A DNA stretch of 64,000 bases, taken from assembly GCF_011039205.1 (NCBI RefSeq), contig NZ_JAAKEL010000005.1:1-64000 (forward strand), given 5' to 3'. The notes beneath the pieces were generated by a model. The model searched no databases, was not told the DNA's origin, and was given only the letters and a program-made list of their open reading frames with translations. This DNA is from Dysgonomonas sp. ZJ279 (GTDB lineage: Bacteria > Bacteroidota > Bacteroidia > Bacteroidales > Dysgonomonadaceae). Shown here one piece after another: positions 55,388 through 63,693 of this stretch; the stretch's first letter is position 1; each line of letters opens with the position of its first letter. Made by a program: the position numbers and the translations under genes.

Positions 55388-55569
55388 TTAATGTCTCTTG
55401 TTTTTAGTTCAAATTCCCCCTGTTTGTTTTTAATCATTATGTGTTTCCTCGTTAAATATAAATTCTTAGTAACCATTCTTAACTAATTGAACATTGATAC
55501 GTGTCTGTGGCTAAATACTTGATAAAGTATTTTTATAGCACAAACATGTATCAGATAATAAATTTTTAT

Positions 55570-56766
55570 ATGACCTTGACTAATATTCATATCTTTTTTC
55601 TTACAGTGGTATTAGCTGTTTTGACTGTCACGAGCCTCAACGCTCAGGTAACCATCGGATCTACTTTGGCTCCTAGTGGGGGAGCTATTCTCGATCTGAA
55701 AGAGTTTGCTCCCAATGCTCAGAATGCTACCTCTACCAAAGGTTTGCAATTGCCTCGTGTTTTTCTAACCAGCCCATCGACTCTTGCAGATGTTACCACA
55801 GGAGAAGATGTACCTTCCTCGCCGGCTTCAGCTACCGGTTTGTGGATATACAATGTGAATGAAACAAATGCTATATGTCCCGGTGTATATGTCTGGAATG
55901 GTAGTCGATGGAGTTCGATGACGCATACGGCACTCGAATCTTTCGACGATATTCGTACGAAGGCAGACGGCAGTATAGAGCATATTGTCTATCCGGCACG
56001 CACTTTTGGCACAGCAGGCACATGGATGCTCGAAAACTTAAGGGCAACTACCTATGCCGATAATCTGGGTGTGAATAAAGCTGTAAATGATATAAAGTTA
56101 GCTATGTTCAGTTCAAATAATTATACTAAGAGTGTATATTACCCTAATGCAGATAAGGCGATATTTGATGAGAATCCCAGCTTTGGGCTACTATATTCAT
56201 TTGTCGGGGCAACTAATGGTAAAACAAAAACAATTAATGAGTCAGAATCAGATATTAATACGGGTCTTGCCAATCCTATACCCGGTAATGTGGAGCAAGT
56301 TGGTGTGCAAGGTATCTGCCCCGACGGCTGGCATTTGCCCAGCGATAAAGAGTGGAACGATCTGGAAGAAGTTATAGCCAACGAACAAACGGGGCTATAT
56401 ACGATAGATAACTTCAAACCGAACAAGTGGAATTCGGATGGTAAGGATTGGCGGTTAATAATGTCGTTTGATAGGAATGCTACCAACGGGCACGGTAAAA
56501 GTATGAAATCGGCTTTTGTAAAAGTAAATAATCTACCAATAAGCGGAATGAGCGCTTCGTATTGCGATGGAGGTTTTAATATTTTATTAGTAGGTGTCAT
56601 TAGTTCTTCGGGTGCATCAAGTTTTGGTACATCTGCAGTTTATTGGTCTAGCAGTAACTCCGATGCAGCTTATGCAATGGTACGCACCATAAGGAGCTCC
56701 GATGGTGTTAATCGTACTCAAGGTCTCAGAAGCTATGGATATTCTGTTCGCTGCAAAAAAAACTGA
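55570..56766 (+). CDS. FISUMP paralogue, array gene 3
   Basis: The frame is open from a GTG at 55501. The ATG at 55570 gives a 26-residue signal peptide (MTLTNIHIFFLTVVLAVLTV...NAQ), the same length as in its paralogues, so I place the start there (398 residues). The N-terminal module GALLDLKEFAPNAQNATSTK reads GAILDLKEFAPNAQNATSTK here. The middle (IEHIVYPARTFGTAGTWMLE) is shared with gene 2 and the C-terminus (YSVRCKKN) is identical to it. Local sequences in the C-terminal third differ, giving a mosaic pattern. Confidence 0.92.
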   Translation: MTLTNIHIFFLTVVLAVLTVTSLNAQVTIGSTLAPSGGAILDLKEFAPNAQNATSTKGLQLPRVFLTSPSTLADVTTGEDVPSSPASATGLWIYNVNETNAICPGVYVWNGSRWSSMTHTALESFDDIRTKADGSIEHIVYPARTFGTAGTWMLENLRATTYADNLGVNKAVNDIKLAMFSSNNYTKSVYYPNADKAIFDENPSFGLLYSFVGATNGKTKTINESESDINTGLANPIPGNVEQVGVQGICPDGWHLPSDKEWNDLEEVIANEQTGLYTIDNFKPNKWNSDGKDWRLIMSFDRNATNGHGKSMKSAFVKVNNLPISGMSASYCDGGFNILLVGVISSSGASSFGTSAVYWSSSNSDAAYAMVRTIRSSDGVNRTQGLRSYGYSVRCKKN

Positions 56767-56897
56767 TTTGTTTGTTTTTTTGAGCTACTATATTTGTGAT
56801 AAATTTGGTAACTCGGCTGTTTTGTTAAGTTCTTAAGTCATTCTCAATCAGACACTGATAGCTGTTGAGTTTTTTTGCCGATATTTTTTTAATTTTA

Positions 56898-56938
56898 TTT
56901 GCATTTGTGAATAAATATTAAAAATATTTATATCTTTA
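56898..56938 (+). promoter_or_regulatory. Promoter-like elements before array gene 4
   Basis: TATCTTTA at 56931-56938 has TTTG 23 bases ahead (56904-56907), slightly longer than the usual spacer. The gap also contains an ATAGCTGTTGA word that recurs behind array genes 1 and 4. Confidence 0.45.
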
Positions 56939-57012
56939 CCGAGAATTTTTTGATAAAAATGCTCAGTATTTAACGCAGAACTACAAACTAACTTTACTAA
57001 ACACAGCTAATT

Positions 57013-58218
57013 ATGATGCAGAAGCATATTCGTGTCTTTTCGTTTATGGTAGTATTGTCTACTTTTACGAATGTGAGCCTTAGTGCTCAGGTAACTATCG
57101 GATCTAATTTACCTCCTAAAGCAGGTACTCTCCTCGACCTGAATGAATTTTCTTCCGATGCCCAGAATGCCAACTCAACTAGAGGTTTGCAATTACCTCG
57201 TGTTTCGCTTACAGATCTTAATAGTCTGACCGACATAGCCGGTGGCGGAAGTGCCCTTCTCGACGCGGAATCTCTTACCGGTTTGTGGGTGTACAATGCT
57301 AAAGAATCTTCTGATATATGCCCCGGGTTACATGTCTGGAGTGGTAGTCAATGGACTTCGTTGATGCCGAGTGTTGTAGAATATTTCGAAGATGTTCGTA
57401 CAAAGGCAAATGGCAGTACAGAGCGTATTGTTTATCCGGCACGCACATTTGGCAAGGCTGGAACATGGATGCTCGAAAACCTTCGGGCAACTACTTACGC
57501 CGACAATCTGGGTGTAAATAAAGCGACAAATGATATTCAGATAACTGTGCCGACTTCATCTACTACCCTCAAGGCAGCGTATTACCCTAATATAGACAAG
57601 GCAGCATTCGATCAGAATCCCAGATATGGTATGCTATATACATTTGCTGCAGCAACTAATGGTAAGACAACAGTGGTAAATGAGGGAGAATCGAGTGGTG
57701 TTTCGGGTACAGCCAATCCTATACCCGGCAATGTGGAGCAGGTAGGAGCGCAGGGTATCTGTCCCGAGGGTTGGCATGTACCTAGTGATAAAGAGTGGAG
57801 CGATCTGGAAGAAGTTATGGCTAACGAGCAGACCGGACTCTATACTGTAGAAAAATATAAGCCGACTATGTGGAATTCGGATGGTCAAAACTGGCGTTTG
57901 GTGTTAGGAGACACCCGTAATACCACTAATGGCCATGGGGCAAGTATGAAAACTGCTTTTGTAAAAGTGAATAATGAGGCAACGACCGGAAAGAGTGCTT
58001 CATATTGCCGCGGAGGTTTAAATCTTTTGGTGGTTGGTGTAATTAACGATTCGGGAAAAGCCATTGCTTATGGCGGATCGACTAATCTTTGGACTAATAG
58101 TGCTTTTGGCGATTCGGGTAATGCCTATGTACGTGGCTTTGCTCGCACAACCTCTGGCGTTACTCGTATACAAGGTTCCAGAAGCTATGGATATGCTGTC
58201 CGCTGCAAAAAGAACTGA
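57013..58218 (+). CDS. FISUMP paralogue, array gene 4
   Basis: The 401-residue secreted protein has a signal peptide (about 1-26), N-terminal QVTIGSNLPPKAGTLLDLNE and TRGLQLPRVSL, the shared middle (GSTERIVYPARTFGKAGTWM) and a FISUMP core (GICPEGWHVPSDKEWSDLEE, KSASYCRGGLNLLVVGV) ending YAVRCKKN. It is somewhat more diverged from genes 2 and 3 than they are from each other. All four genes are in one direction, each with its own promoter-like element. Confidence 0.92.
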   Translation: MMQKHIRVFSFMVVLSTFTNVSLSAQVTIGSNLPPKAGTLLDLNEFSSDAQNANSTRGLQLPRVSLTDLNSLTDIAGGGSALLDAESLTGLWVYNAKESSDICPGLHVWSGSQWTSLMPSVVEYFEDVRTKANGSTERIVYPARTFGKAGTWMLENLRATTYADNLGVNKATNDIQITVPTSSTTLKAAYYPNIDKAAFDQNPRYGMLYTFAAATNGKTTVVNEGESSGVSGTANPIPGNVEQVGAQGICPEGWHVPSDKEWSDLEEVMANEQTGLYTVEKYKPTMWNSDGQNWRLVLGDTRNTTNGHGASMKTAFVKVNNEATTGKSASYCRGGLNLLVVGVINDSGKAIAYGGSTNLWTNSAFGDSGNAYVRGFARTTSGVTRIQGSRSYGYAVRCKKN

Positions 58219-58315
58219 TTGAAAGCCTTTATGGAAAAAGATTAACTTGATAATAGTTGTCTAAATAAGAGGTGTGTATATTTCTCTTAGTTATTAAATA
58301 AATATTATTATGTGT

Positions 58316-58697
58316 TTTGTTATTTTAAAAATATATTTTATATTTGTATCCGTTTAAGAGTATTTGGTGATTTTAAAGCTGTTGATTCCTCTTTATTTGT
58401 GGATAAACGTGTTTCTTTACCGATTACTTTTAAGAGTGTTTTTATTCGATCGTTTTATGCATAGAGATTGGTAATTATACTCAGGACTTCCGACCTTGTT
58501 ATTTAACAACACATTCTGAAAAATTCAACAATAATAATATTCAGAAGCAAGTATTTCTTTGTTTTTGGATATTATTATGTGTTTTCCTTTCCTTTTTTAT
58601 TTGAAATAAAATTCTTGTAAACACATATTAATGTGTCTGCCGGTCTGGGTTTTCAAAATAAAAAAGTTATATTTGGAACTAATTTTGACCGGTAATT
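58316..58697 (+). promoter_or_regulatory. Consensus promoter with long non-coding leader after the array
   Basis: TTTG (58316-58319) and TATATTTG (58339-58346) with a 19-base spacer are a full match, yet no gene starts for 350 bases. A second -7 element (58668-58675) lies just before plsC. The stretch carries GACTTCCGACCTTG and a TTCAGAAGCA...TTTTTGGA hairpin-like pair, resembling the segment near 52310-52410 before the array. It is a long leader of plsC or a small RNA. Confidence 0.5.
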
Positions 58698-59429
58698 ATG
58701 AAAAAGTTTCTTTACCTTATCTATCAATGGGTTGTCTTCGTACCCCTGTTGATACTATCTACTACATGGTGTACACTTACTATTATAATAGGTTCTACAC
58801 TGGGTAATAATAAATTCTGGGGATATTATCCCGGAGTGATTTGGGGGCGCTTTGTGTGTATAAGTGCTTTGCTAAGAATCAAAGTAAAAAGAAATCCGTT
58901 ACTCGACAGAAATCAATCGTATGTCTTCGTAGCCAATCACCAAGGGGCTTTCGATATATTTCTCGTATATGGCTATTTAGGACATAATTTTAAATGGCTG
59001 ATGAAACAAAGTTTGCGCAAAATGCCTTTAGTTGGTCTGGCCTCGAAAAAAGCAGGGCACGTATTTGTAGATCAATCCAGCCGCAAAGGTATTGTCGAAA
59101 CAATGCGTAATACGCGCGATACACTTCGTGATGGTATATCGACAGTTGTATTCCCCGAAGGACACCGCTCGCCCGACGGAAAGATGGCTGAGTTTAAAAA
59201 AGGTGCATTCCAGACCGCATTGAGTCTCAAACTACCCATTGTTCCTGTCACTATCGATGGCGCATATAAAGTATTACCTATTCATTCGTGGAAAATGAAT
59301 CCCACAGCTATATCTTTAACTTTTCACGATCCTATCGAAACGAAGGGATTGACGAACGACGATCTGCCTGAACTTATAAAAAATGTATATACCATAATAG
59401 AGTCTGCGCTTCCCGAAGAAAACAGATAA
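58698..59429 (+). CDS. plsC: 1-acyl-sn-glycerol-3-phosphate acyltransferase
   Basis: This enzyme makes phosphatidate by acylating lysophosphatidate at the inner membrane. The 243-residue protein has an N-terminal membrane segment (about 5-33), the HX4D catalytic motif NHQGAFD (H81, D86) and the FPEGHRS substrate-binding motif near 150. IVPVTIDGAY follows. Length and motifs fit PlsC. It stands apart from the array, with its own -7 element. Confidence 0.95.
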   Translation: MKKFLYLIYQWVVFVPLLILSTTWCTLTIIIGSTLGNNKFWGYYPGVIWGRFVCISALLRIKVKRNPLLDRNQSYVFVANHQGAFDIFLVYGYLGHNFKWLMKQSLRKMPLVGLASKKAGHVFVDQSSRKGIVETMRNTRDTLRDGISTVVFPEGHRSPDGKMAEFKKGAFQTALSLKLPIVPVTIDGAYKVLPIHSWKMNPTAISLTFHDPIETKGLTNDDLPELIKNVYTIIESALPEENR

Positions 59430-59499
59430 TATTATCACCAGAGATGCTGTTCGCATTCATCGACCTGAAACCAAATTTTACAACCAAGCTTAATTTATT

Positions 59500-59699
59500 T
59501 TGAAAAGACTACTTCTTACGGGCTTACTTTGCCTTGTTACATTACTTGTGTCGGCTCAAGAACAGACTCATTATGAGTCAATATCTCTCCCTCATCTTTG
59601 GCTCACATCGAATTGACTAACGTTATTTATAGGGGTTTTACAATCGGCATAACACTCTCGATAGGTACCTCGAAATACTATGTTGGTATATTTAACTAA
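59500..59699 (+). pseudogene. Decayed secreted/outer-membrane protein gene
   Basis: From a TTG at 59500 a signal peptide is readable (KRLLLTGLLCLVTLLVSAQ). The frame meets a TGA at 59614-59616 after about 38 codons. In another frame, from 59619 to 59699, the sequence reads NVIYRGFTIGITLSIGTSKY and ends YVGIFN, the C-terminal strand of an outer-membrane barrel. The middle of the gene is missing. It is evidently an internally deleted barrel gene. Confidence 0.65.
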
Positions 59700-59743
59700 G
59701 ACTTATACACAAATTTATTTATAATAGAATTCACTAAATTTTT

Positions 59744-60664
59744 ATGAGAAATTATTATTTTATTCTTTGCATTTTATTCTTAACCGCATGCGACCAACCA
59801 GTGCCGGAGGCTTCTAAAGTATTCTGGGTCGATAATCCTACTAATGCAGCGATCGATATTACTATCGATGATCAGCTATATACTATTCCTGCCAATTCGG
59901 GTATAAATGCCGATTTGCTTGCCGGACAGCATCAGTTGACATACAACAATCAGTCGATCAGGTTTTTTGTTAAGCCTAACGAACAGGCTTGTGTTATCAA
60001 CCCTACATTGAATAATTATATATTTTATACAGAAATATATAGAGAAATAGGTAAAGCCGAGGAAGCGAATGCTGAATATGAAAAGCTAAAGACGGCCTAT
60101 CTTCACGAATTTGTGTTGCAGACTGGCGATACAATACTGGTTCCCTTTCGTGTGACCAACGATTTGTTTATAGAACAATACGAATACTATTGGCATCTGA
60201 ATGTAGTGGAGTCTTATAAGGAGCATGTAACAATAAGAACAGACAAGAATTATAATCTGACTACTGCACCACAATCTAAGCTATTCAGAGAGAACGATTT
60301 CTTCGAATATATCGGTCGTGAAAATCTGCCTGAAGGTTTTGTGTTTACTCCAAGTAATCAGAAACTTAGTGATCTGTCTCCTTATGTATTTATCTCGGAC
60401 AATACCGTTTGCGATTGCCAACCGGTCAATGGGGCGATAGAGGCTTATCGTGCCCGATTCGATTCGTTGTTGATGACCGATGCTGCCAATTATAGAATGG
60501 CATTTGACGATTTTCGACGGGTTGATTTTTTGAGTAATCTGGAAAAAGAGTGTAGTCCTCGCTATAATAAAACGATCGAAAATAATAATTTTGATAGCCT
60601 GATGGTTGCAATAGGTAAGCGGAAAGAAGAATTGGGTATGAAAAACGCAATTATAATTAAGTAA
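59744..60664 (+). CDS. Hypothetical lipoprotein
   Basis: The 306-residue lipoprotein has the signal MRNYYFILCILFLTAC (Cys16). A strand-rich N-domain follows with VFWVDNPTNAAIDITIDDQL, YTIPANSGI and a small-protein-like fold to about 85. A helical linker (AEEANAEYEKLK) and a C-terminal domain with a CDC pair (around 226) complete it. Family not recognised. Its own terminator follows. Confidence 0.75.
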   Translation: MRNYYFILCILFLTACDQPVPEASKVFWVDNPTNAAIDITIDDQLYTIPANSGINADLLAGQHQLTYNNQSIRFFVKPNEQACVINPTLNNYIFYTEIYREIGKAEEANAEYEKLKTAYLHEFVLQTGDTILVPFRVTNDLFIEQYEYYWHLNVVESYKEHVTIRTDKNYNLTTAPQSKLFRENDFFEYIGRENLPEGFVFTPSNQKLSDLSPYVFISDNTVCDCQPVNGAIEAYRARFDSLLMTDAANYRMAFDDFRRVDFLSNLEKECSPRYNKTIENNNFDSLMVAIGKRKEELGMKNAIIIK

Positions 60665-60730
60665 CTATTATAATAGTTTAAACTACTTCCGTAAAATTCA
60701 TTAAGAACACTTTGGTTCTTTAATCATATA

Positions 60731-60767
60731 AAAAAGGAAATTTCCGCCGAGGGGATTTCCTTTTTTT
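60731..60767 (+). terminator. Terminator after the 59.7 kb lipoprotein
   Basis: Perfect arms AAAAAGGAAAT (60731-60741) and ATTTCCTTTTT (60755-60765) with a 13-base loop continue into a T run. Confidence 0.88.
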
Positions 60768-60861
60768 AGATACTTATTTTTTATAGTTGAGCCTTTTCAT
60801 GGCTTAATTGTCCACTTCGTAGTTTAAACCGATGAGATAAAAGATAATTGTTTCATTAAAC

Positions 60862-60950
60862 TTGTCATCCCGAAACGTAGTGAGGGATCAATTCCCTCTA
60901 CAGCAAAGTCTATCCAAGATCCCTCACTACGTTTCGGGATGACAAAGACG
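60862..60950. repeat. REP-like palindrome with 28-bp perfect arms (copy 12)
   Basis: TTGTCATCCCGAAACGTAGT... (60862-60889) has an exact inverted copy at 60918-60945. It is the simple form of the repeat family and lies between convergent genes. Confidence 0.9.
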
Positions 60951-61059
60951 ATTTTTTTAAATCTCTCCCCAAGGGTGGAGGCTGGTTGGTGATTTTATCC
61001 CTAAGTATGCTAAGCAGATGAATAAATAGTATATGATACTTATGCCGAACTCCTATTAT

Positions 61060-61599
61060 TCAATAATTCTCCTCAAACAATTTTTTCATATCCCTTTTCA
61101 TCATCCAATGGAAGAAGGCGACAGGCAAATCGCCCTTTACCCCATCCTGAATAACAGTATAATATACAGCATTGTCTTCTATCAGGAATATCATCGTGGT
61201 TTCACATCCCGGATGGAAACGTCTCGGACGATTTACTATGACATGATTGTAAGCATGTGTGCAAGAGGTAAAAGATTTGCTATCAGCATATTTCAGAAGA
61301 ATATCCATGCAGTCCTCCTTCTTATACTTGGTTCTTATTTTCCATAAGTTTTCTTCGATTAGCAGCCTGTATATCATATAAATTGATAGAATGATAACAC
61401 ATACAGATAATACTTTCATCGCTTTCTCCGCATTCGGATATAGATTTTCTGTCTGCGGGAAAACCAGAATGATCATCAGAATCAGAAAGCTAAAGAGCCA
61501 GAGATTGGAGTATTTCTCCTTCTTAGAACGCTTTTTGCTGAAAGTCAGTTTGCGGTTCTTCATGCTTTCATAGATTTCCAATCTATCCAAGTCTCTCAT
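61060..61599 (-). CDS. Two-helix membrane protein (paralogue of the upstream gene)
   Basis: The 179-residue protein has a charged N-terminus (MRDLDRLEIYESMKNRKLTF), two membrane helices at about 32-49 and 60-78, and a cytoplasmic-like C-domain (YNHVIVNRPRRFHPG, TTMIFLIEDNAVYYTVIQDG, FHWMMKRDMKKLF). It overlaps the upstream gene by 4 bases (61596-61599) and shares this whole architecture with it, so the two are a coupled tandem duplicate. Function unknown. Confidence 0.75.
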   Translation of the reverse strand: MRDLDRLEIYESMKNRKLTFSKKRSKKEKYSNLWLFSFLILMIILVFPQTENLYPNAEKAMKVLSVCVIILSIYMIYRLLIEENLWKIRTKYKKEDCMDILLKYADSKSFTSCTHAYNHVIVNRPRRFHPGCETTMIFLIEDNAVYYTVIQDGVKGDLPVAFFHWMMKRDMKKLFEENY

Positions 61600-62180
61600 T
61601 TGTTCGGATTCTTTTGGTATAATTCAGTATCGATTGTCGTCGAATTTCTGCGAAATAGTTTTCTCATATCCCATCTCATCATCCAATAGAAAATCATCGA
61701 AGGAGCATTGATCCTCGTTCCATCCTGTATCACTGTATAGTACACTATATTATCTTCAATGAAGAATATCATTGTTTTCATATATGCGCTTTGAAATGTT
61801 CTGTATCTGTTTACTATTAGCTTATTATGTGTTTTAGAATGTACGAAAAAACCTTCATTCTCGGCATATTCGAGCAGTATCTCAATGATTTCGGCTTTTT
61901 TGTATTCTGTTTGTCTGACACAGAGATGCTCATCTGCTATAACACGATAGATAATGTAGATATTGCATAAAATAATAATAGGAATAATTACTGATATGAC
62001 AAACAGGTCATTAGGCGATTTAGGATCGAGCGATTTAAATAGTATGATTGTGAAGTAAGTCCATGCTGAGCAGAAAAGCAATAAAGTAAATGCGTCCGCA
62101 TAATCGTACCATCTTTTACTGTAAACAAGCTTCCGCTCTCTGATACTCTCCTTTATATTTAATCCTTTTAAGTTTCTCAT
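61596..62180 (-). CDS. Two-helix membrane protein
   Basis: The frame is open to 62207, but the ATG at 62180 (MRNLKGLNIKESIRERKLVY) aligns with the start of its paralogue downstream and is chosen (194 residues). Two membrane helices at about 30-48 and 60-82 are followed by the same C-domain (HNKLIVNRYRTFQSA, KTMIFFIEDNIVYYTVIQDG, WMMRWDMRKLF). It is divergent from the AAA ATPase gene. No enzyme motif is apparent. Confidence 0.75.
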   Translation of the reverse strand: MRNLKGLNIKESIRERKLVYSKRWYDYADAFTLLLFCSAWTYFTIILFKSLDPKSPNDLFVISVIIPIIILCNIYIIYRVIADEHLCVRQTEYKKAEIIEILLEYAENEGFFVHSKTHNKLIVNRYRTFQSAYMKTMIFFIEDNIVYYTVIQDGTRINAPSMIFYWMMRWDMRKLFRRNSTTIDTELYQKNPNK

Positions 62181-62330
62181 ATTCAAGGCAAATATAATCA
62201 TTACCAAAATACGTTTATTATTTCACAAAAATAAATCTTAAAAATCCCCATTTTATTTCTTTAGCGTGATCTATAATAAATAACTTCGTTTATTCAATTT
62301 TGAATTCTTAAATAGTATATTCTAAATTAC

Positions 62331-62338
62331 TATATTTG
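62331..62338 (+). promoter_or_regulatory. -7 promoter element of the AAA ATPase gene
   Basis: TATATTTG lies 46 bases before the ATG. The nearest TTTG (62299-62302) is 28 bases ahead, too far for the consensus. Confidence 0.5.
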
Positions 62339-62383
62339 TATGAGAATTGACAGCATTCTGAATGTTATATAATAAAGCAAGTT

Positions 62384-63688
62384 ATGAGTGTACAGAAACA
62401 ACATCTAGTAATAAAAAATATAGGTCCGATAAGAGACGTTGATATCCATCTTACAAAAATTAACGTAATTATAGGACCGCAAAGTAGTGGGAAAAGTACA
62501 ATCGATAAGATTGCTTGCTATTGTTCGTGGGTAGAAAAACGTGTTTGTAGATTGCAATCTTTCGACTTTTTTTTAGAGGATGGGGCATTTGCAAAAGAGT
62601 TGGTTCGTTTTCATAAACTCGATGGATACCTGAGAGAAGATAGCCGTATAGAATACGAAAGTGATTTTATTAAGATTGCTTATCTACATTCAACCGGAAA
62701 ACCGACAATGGAATGGGGAGTGAAAAGATATGAATTTAAGCGACCTAAAATCTCTTACATTCCATCAGAACGTAATATGGTAGCAGCAATTTCTAATTGG
62801 TTTGAAGTGAAATTTGACGATAATAATATTTTGAGTTTTATGGCCGATTGGGATAATGCTCGTAAAATATATAGTAAGGAAAGCCCAATTGAAATTTTAA
62901 ATTTAGATGCAAAATATTACTATGATGCTTCTTCTAAATCTGATTGGGTAATTGTTGGTAATTGTGTTTCCTCTATTGAAAAAGAAAATAGAGAGGAAAT
63001 TATATTAGAGTTAACAAATACATCCAGTGGTTTGCAGTCATTGATACCATTGTATGTACTTATTGATTTTTGTATAAATGGAATATATAAGTATGAGAAA
63101 AGTAGTGTGGAAACTCTAAGTGAGGATGATAAACTTAATTTAGAATTACTCAAGTATAAATTGAATGTAAATACCGCAGAAGAAATTCTATCGACTATTA
63201 ATCATATTCGAAAAGCTTTGGAAAATGAAGATGTTAATGATGAGTCAGTTAAAAAGATCTTAGAATATTCAAGTTTGAAAAATAATTTCATTTCAAATAA
63301 TTTTACAAAAATCTATCTCGAAGAACCCGAAGCCAATCTATTCCCATCTACTCAACGAGATTTGATATACTCGTTATTACAGACTATTAAAAAGAGGGAA
63401 GCGGATAGTATAATGATAACAACTCATAGCCCATATATACTATATGCATTGAATAACTGTATGAAGGGTTATAGTGTTAAAGATAAGGTCCCTAAGGAGG
63501 AGATCGGTAATTTTAAGAGCTATAATGCATGGACCGATCCGAAAGATATCTCGGTATGGGAAATAGATTATAATAATGGGACTTTGAAATCGATAAAGAA
63601 TGAAGAGAGGGGAACTATTGGAGCTCACTATTTCAATAGAGTAATGAAAGAAACGATGGATGAATATTATGATCTGCTAAATTATTAA
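62384..63688 (+). CDS. OLD/AAA15-like ATPase
   Basis: The 434-residue cytoplasmic ABC-type ATPase has an N-terminal LVIKNIGPIRDVDIHLTKIN, Walker A GPQSSGKST at 31-39, a signature-like LTNTSSGLQSLIPL (about 207-220), Walker B IYLEEPEANLFP near 307-318 and the H-loop MITTHSPYIL. This is the layout of OLD-like/AAA15 SMC-related ATPases. It has no TOPRIM nuclease domain of its own. The next gene begins 5 bases after its stop, so they form an operon. Two-gene AAA15-plus-effector units are common in phage defence; a defence role is inferred. Confidence 0.88.
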   Translation: MSVQKQHLVIKNIGPIRDVDIHLTKINVIIGPQSSGKSTIDKIACYCSWVEKRVCRLQSFDFFLEDGAFAKELVRFHKLDGYLREDSRIEYESDFIKIAYLHSTGKPTMEWGVKRYEFKRPKISYIPSERNMVAAISNWFEVKFDDNNILSFMADWDNARKIYSKESPIEILNLDAKYYYDASSKSDWVIVGNCVSSIEKENREEIILELTNTSSGLQSLIPLYVLIDFCINGIYKYEKSSVETLSEDDKLNLELLKYKLNVNTAEEILSTINHIRKALENEDVNDESVKKILEYSSLKNNFISNNFTKIYLEEPEANLFPSTQRDLIYSLLQTIKKREADSIMITTHSPYILYALNNCMKGYSVKDKVPKEEIGNFKSYNAWTDPKDISVWEIDYNNGTLKSIKNEERGTIGAHYFNRVMKETMDEYYDLLNY

Positions 63689-63693
63689 TCTGA

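Noticed and set aside
11043-60950. Repeat blocks as CRISPR arrays or insertion sequences
   Set aside because: Units are dispersed, palindromic, variable in length and modular. There are no regular spacers, no cas genes and no transposase within them.
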